Shown here: positions 61,575 to 64,000 of the stretch, one piece after another
Layout of the letters: each line of letters starts with the position of its first letter
Numbering within the stretch: the first letter of the stretch is position 1
DNA from: Methanoculleus frigidifontis
GTDB lineage: Archaea; Halobacteriota; Methanomicrobia; Methanomicrobiales; Methanoculleaceae
DNA length: 64,000 bases
Assembly (NCBI RefSeq): GCF_030464345.1
Contig: NZ_VCYH01000001.1
Coordinates: 186,001 to 250,000, forward strand
Direction of reading: 5' to 3'
Translations under genes and position numbers: made by a program
The notes under the pieces: model-generated
The model's input: only the letters and a program-made list of their open reading frames with translations
Database searches by the model: none
Told to the model about the DNA's origin: nothing

Positions 61575-62876
61575 TCAGGCCTCCCGGACGATCTCCGCGA
61601 TGTACGCTACCCCGAGTTTCGCTTTGCGCACCCGGGTGCTGTCCAGGAGGTGGCGCATATCCAGGAACTCCCCGTCGGTCACGATCCGCCGGATCTGGCG
61701 TTCGAGGTCGAGCGACCCGTCCCAGGGGATCCCCCGGAAGATAACGGCGTGGTTGTGCAGATACTGATCGGCAGATCCGCGGTTGGCAGGATGGTGGTAC
61801 GAAAGCGCACCGATCGCCCCGGGATCGTAGGCGGAGAGATCGCCTGCAAGGTTTACGCCGATGCCGAAGCCGACCATCGTATCGCCGCGGTACTTCGGCT
61901 CCTCGTCGACGGCAATCCAATCCTGAATATGCTGTGGGTCCATGATGGATCTTTCGTTCGCCGGGGCGGCGTCGCGGAGGGGAGCGCGCTTGATCCCCGA
62001 ACTGCAGATCCCGGCGGTCACCGCCCAGATGGCGACGGCGACCACCCCGGCGTGGTCGCGCCTCCGCTCCGCCGCCAGCGAAAAGATCAGCCGGTAGAGG
62101 TCTGCGAGGGTGATCCCTTCGTCGCTCTCGGTCTCTATGGTGATGGTCTCGGCAAACGGCCCGTCGAGGGTTACGTTGAACCCCGAATAGATCCTGACGT
62201 CCCCCGTATCCTGCATCGCGTTCAGAAAATCCGGCGTGTCGTGACCGTCCGTCGGCAGCCAGACCATCGAGCCGTGGAGTGTGATCATCTCGCCGAGCAG
62301 GGTCATCGCATCCGCCGCATTCTCCCCGAGCGCTCCGAGGCCGAGGGAGTATCCCGTGTCGGAGAAGCGCAGGGCATGGATCGCCGCTTCATCGATCCTG
62401 GCGAAGAGGACGTCCTGAATACTGCCGGTCACCCGGAGCCTGCCCGGATCGCGTGAGGTGGTCTCGATCGAGTAGCGCACCCCGTCCCGCACCCGTGACG
62501 GATTCTCGATCTCATGGAGCACAGAGAGACTGTCGCCGGAGGCGGAGCAGGCGTCGACCGCCGCATCGAGCGTCGGATACGAGAGGATAACGGTATGCAC
62601 CCCCGCCATCTCCAGCACTTTTCGCGGGTAGTCGCCGACGCGGGCAAGAACAACGGTCCCGCCGCGCTCCTTCAGCCGCTTCTTCAGCGCGATGAAGATG
62701 CGGATCCCGGCACTGCTGAGATAGGTCATCCTCTCGCAGTCGATCGCGATCGACCGGTCGTCGTCCTGCAGGGCTCCGGCGATGGCCTCTTCGAGGCGGC
62801 CCGCCCCGTAGCCGTCGAGTCTTCCGGCAACCCCGGCGATCAGCACCCCGTTTCTTCTCTCGGTATGAATATCCAT
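61575..62876 (-). CDS. STAS-domain protein with a large unknown C-terminal region
   Basis: Residues 1-105 form a STAS (anti-anti-sigma-like) domain; the phosphorylation site region reads MTYLSSAGIRIF, with Ser54/Ser55. The remaining 325 residues hold a helical and strand-rich region I cannot assign (SLGLGALGENAADAMTLLGE; IYSGFNVTLDGPFAETITIE; ITLADLYRLIFSLAAERRRD). Archaea lack sigma factors, so the STAS part more likely acts in a phospho-switch with a serine kinase. No kinase or phosphatase lies nearby. Confidence 0.75.
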   Translation of the reverse strand: MDIHTERRNGVLIAGVAGRLDGYGAGRLEEAIAGALQDDDRSIAIDCERMTYLSSAGIRIFIALKKRLKERGGTVVLARVGDYPRKVLEMAGVHTVILSYPTLDAAVDACSASGDSLSVLHEIENPSRVRDGVRYSIETTSRDPGRLRVTGSIQDVLFARIDEAAIHALRFSDTGYSLGLGALGENAADAMTLLGEMITLHGSMVWLPTDGHDTPDFLNAMQDTGDVRIYSGFNVTLDGPFAETITIETESDEGITLADLYRLIFSLAAERRRDHAGVVAVAIWAVTAGICSSGIKRAPLRDAAPANERSIMDPQHIQDWIAVDEEPKYRGDTMVGFGIGVNLAGDLSAYDPGAIGALSYHHPANRGSADQYLHNHAVIFRGIPWDGSLDLERQIRRIVTDGEFLDMRHLLDSTRVRKAKLGVAYIAEIVREA

Positions 62877-63027
62877 TGCTGGTACGGTATCGGGGCGGCG
62901 TCAGTTAAGCGTTGTCAAAGAGCACCCGCAAGCGCTCTTTCCGCCTCGCCGAGGTCTTGCGAATGCGCTACGTTTAACATGGATGAGCGTCCTTGACGAG
63001 ACAAACCGCCGATTCGCGGAGGAATGC

Positions 63028-63258
63028 ATGATGGTGAAAGTGACAATCGACCGGGAAGAATGTATCAGCTGCGAGGCCTGCTGGCTGCTCTGTCCGGAGT
63101 TCTTCGAACAGAATCCCGAGGACGAGAAGAGTCAGGTCGTCGAGGAATTCCGGACCGGCGGTGACCCGGCGGAGGGTGATGCTCCTGAGGGAAGCGAGGC
63201 GTGTGTCCGGGAGGCTGCCGATGAGTGCCCGGTGACGGTGATCTTTGTCGAGGACTGA
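63028..63258 (+). CDS. Ferredoxin, single [4Fe-4S] cluster type
   Basis: The 76-residue acidic protein has CISCEACWLLCP near the start and a second short pair CVREAADECP near the end, with a gap between, as in one-cluster ferredoxins with a disulphide. ATG 63028 or 63031 is used; the longer frame from 62983 adds 15 residues. Confidence 0.85.
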   Translation: MMVKVTIDREECISCEACWLLCPEFFEQNPEDEKSQVVEEFRTGGDPAEGDAPEGSEACVREAADECPVTVIFVED

Positions 63259-63297
63259 CGGTGCCCGGTAATGGACACGGTCATGGCCGACAAAAAT

Positions 63298-63472
63298 CTA
63301 TATACTATAGAGTCTCTGGGGTGCTTGCCTGAGGGAGGGATCGCACCTGAAGGTGCATCGCCATGGTAGGGTGAATGCATAAGCCGAGCCGGTACAAGGC
63401 TTATGTGTGACAAAAACACCCTGCCACAGTCCGAAATGCACCCAGGGTATGTATTTCTCCCTCGGGCACCCC
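63298..63472 (+). ncRNA. Candidate structured RNA, copy 1 (with promoter)
   Basis: CTATATACTATAG (63298-63310) is a TATA box that predicts a start near 63320. From 63318 the sequence can fold: GCCTGAGGG pairs with CCCTCGGGC and closes the structure, extended by GGGGT/ACCCC; inside are GCACC/GGTGC (loop TGAA), GGTAGGGTG/CACCCTGCC, GCATAAGCC/GGCTTATGT and AAATGCA/TATGTATTT. Copy 2 differs mostly in ways that keep the pairs. No shared protein frame explains the conservation. No known RNA class recognised. Confidence 0.68.
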
Positions 63473-63707
63473 GTTCTTCTTCGGTTCCAACCTATTTTGA
63501 CCGGCGATGTTGACGGACCCTGGGAGCATGCCGCATCGACCTTTGGTCGTGCACTGTATACGTTCTTCTCCACGGCCCGCCGTCCCGGAAGATATTCTCG
63601 TGCGAGCCTTCCAAAGCCGCACTCTTCACCGTTCGTTTGCCGTAATCGACGACGAGCGCGGCCGTTACACACCCGATTGTCATTGCTGCGGCAGTGGTAA
63701 AAGAATC
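63473..63707. other. Spacer between the two candidate RNA genes
   Basis: About 235 bp not shared by the two RNA copies. A minus-strand frame reads MTIGCVTAALVVDYGKR, protein-like only briefly. I see no supported gene. Confidence 0.4.
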
Positions 63708-63882
63708 ATTATATACTATAGAGTCTCTGGAGTGCTTGCCTGAGGGAAGGATCATACCTGAAGGTGCATCGCCGCGATGGGGTGAATGCATAAACCGAGC
63801 CGGTACAAGGTTTATGCATGACAAAGACACCCCACCGCAGTCCGAAATGCACCCAGGGTATGCATTCAACCCTCGGGCACCG
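63708..63882 (+). ncRNA. Candidate structured RNA, copy 2 (with promoter)
   Basis: It lies 411 bp after copy 1 and matches it from the TATA box (TTATATACTATAG) to the closing stem. Changes from copy 1 keep pairing: AAGCC/GGCTT becomes AAACC/GGTTT; AG/CT in the GGTAGGGTG stem becomes GG/CC (one flanking pair is lost); ATGC/GTAT becomes ATGC/GCAT. The outermost GGGGT/ACCCC extension is weakened (GGAGT/ACCGC). Conservation stops soon after 63882, where pyrimidine-rich TCTTCTTACG follows. Confidence 0.68.
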
Positions 63883-63928
63883 CTCTTCTTACGCCTCTCC
63901 TTTCATGACCGCAGGGTGTCGGTTTTCC

Positions 63929-64000
63929 TTATGGCCGTGGCCCCTTGACGTTCGAGAGCGATGTCACCTCTCCGTCCCCGCCCTGCGAGATGACGGAGAG
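63929..64000 (-). CDS. Possible C-terminal end of a gene cut by the window edge
   Basis: On the minus strand the last 72 bases read 23 codons (VISQGGDGEVTSLSNVKGPR) to a TAA at 63929-63931. The residue mix is protein-like, but the piece is too short to identify. Confidence 0.3.
   Translation of the reverse strand, partial: LSVISQGGDGEVTSLSNVKGPRP

Noticed and set aside
63293-63893. CRISPR-like reading of the tandem copies
   Set aside because: Only two units of about 155 nt with a 235-bp spacer and their own promoters; no short regular repeats and no cas genes.

Overview
The window looks like part of a GC-rich chromosome of a hydrogenotrophic methanogen of the order Methanomicrobiales, most like Methanoculleus (genus is an inference from overall protein flavour). 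Support comes from methanogenesis marker protein 14, a tetrahydromethanopterin-type ATP-grasp ligase, an Mvh-like [NiFe] hydrogenase with hypA/hypC/hypE and a maturation protease, archaeal DnaG, PriL and PCNA, Alba, S17e, CDP-archaeol synthase, archaeosine RaSEA, and clear TATA boxes before several genes. Genes are dense and mostly ordinary core metabolism, separated by islands of repetitive GC-rich DNA.

Layout. 0-1.3 kb: end of carB and an HdeD-like membrane protein. 1.4-3 kb: repeat island and a frameshifted gene remnant. 3-6.3 kb: glycine betaine ABC transporter. 6.8-14 kb: argG, an FMN-binding protein, marker 14, argF-purD, pyrE-carS. 14-16.6 kb: a Tes-like radical SAM lipid enzyme divergent from carS, and an ornithine cyclodeaminase/alanine dehydrogenase homologue. 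16.6-26.4 kb: the most unusual region, a compact operon of ferredoxin, V4R protein, [NiFe] hydrogenase small and large subunits and two roadblock-type proteins, then a MinD operon with a membrane roadblock protein and two copies of an 'FTG' domain gene, then the hydrogenase maturation protease. 27-33.9 kb: dnaG, pyrC, hypC-hypA-hypE. 34-36.6 kb: pgk-pfkA. 36.9-42 kb: tRNA-Ser, a surface protein, RaSEA, a second ornithine cyclodeaminase type, cobY-cobD. 42-46 kb: ribbon-helix-helix regulator plus ftsZ, coiled-coil protein, DUF373 protein. 47-53 kb: asd-albA, then S17e-dapA-dapB-ferredoxin, a ThiN-domain protein, an HD protein. 53-58 kb: pcn-priL, rlmE-moaA, M20 deacylase. 58-61 kb: a decaying glycosyltransferase/GtrA locus and a lipoprotein. 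61-64 kb: tRNA-Arg, a STAS protein, a ferredoxin, and two copies of an apparently structured non-coding RNA.

How it fits together. Carbamoyl phosphate synthase, argF, argG, pyrC and pyrE cover arginine and pyrimidine synthesis. Asd, dapA and dapB cover the start of the lysine pathway. The hydrogenase operon, hypCAE and the protease supply a complete maturation set for one enzyme. The roadblock and FTG-domain proteins occur both in the hydrogenase operon and in the MinD operon beside the protease, which suggests (inference) a linked regulatory or localisation system.

The strongest candidates for something undescribed are: (1) two promoter-linked, roughly 155-nt RNA genes at 63.3-63.9 kb whose differences are largely compensatory in predicted stems; (2) the hydrogenase/V4R/roadblock operon with the MinD/roadblock locus; (3) a ~400-bp non-coding element with terminal inverted repeats, present in three clear copies, one of which interrupts a second repeat that is uninterrupted elsewhere in the window; and (4) a small RHH regulator with a perfect 20-bp palindrome at the predicted start of the ftsZ transcript.
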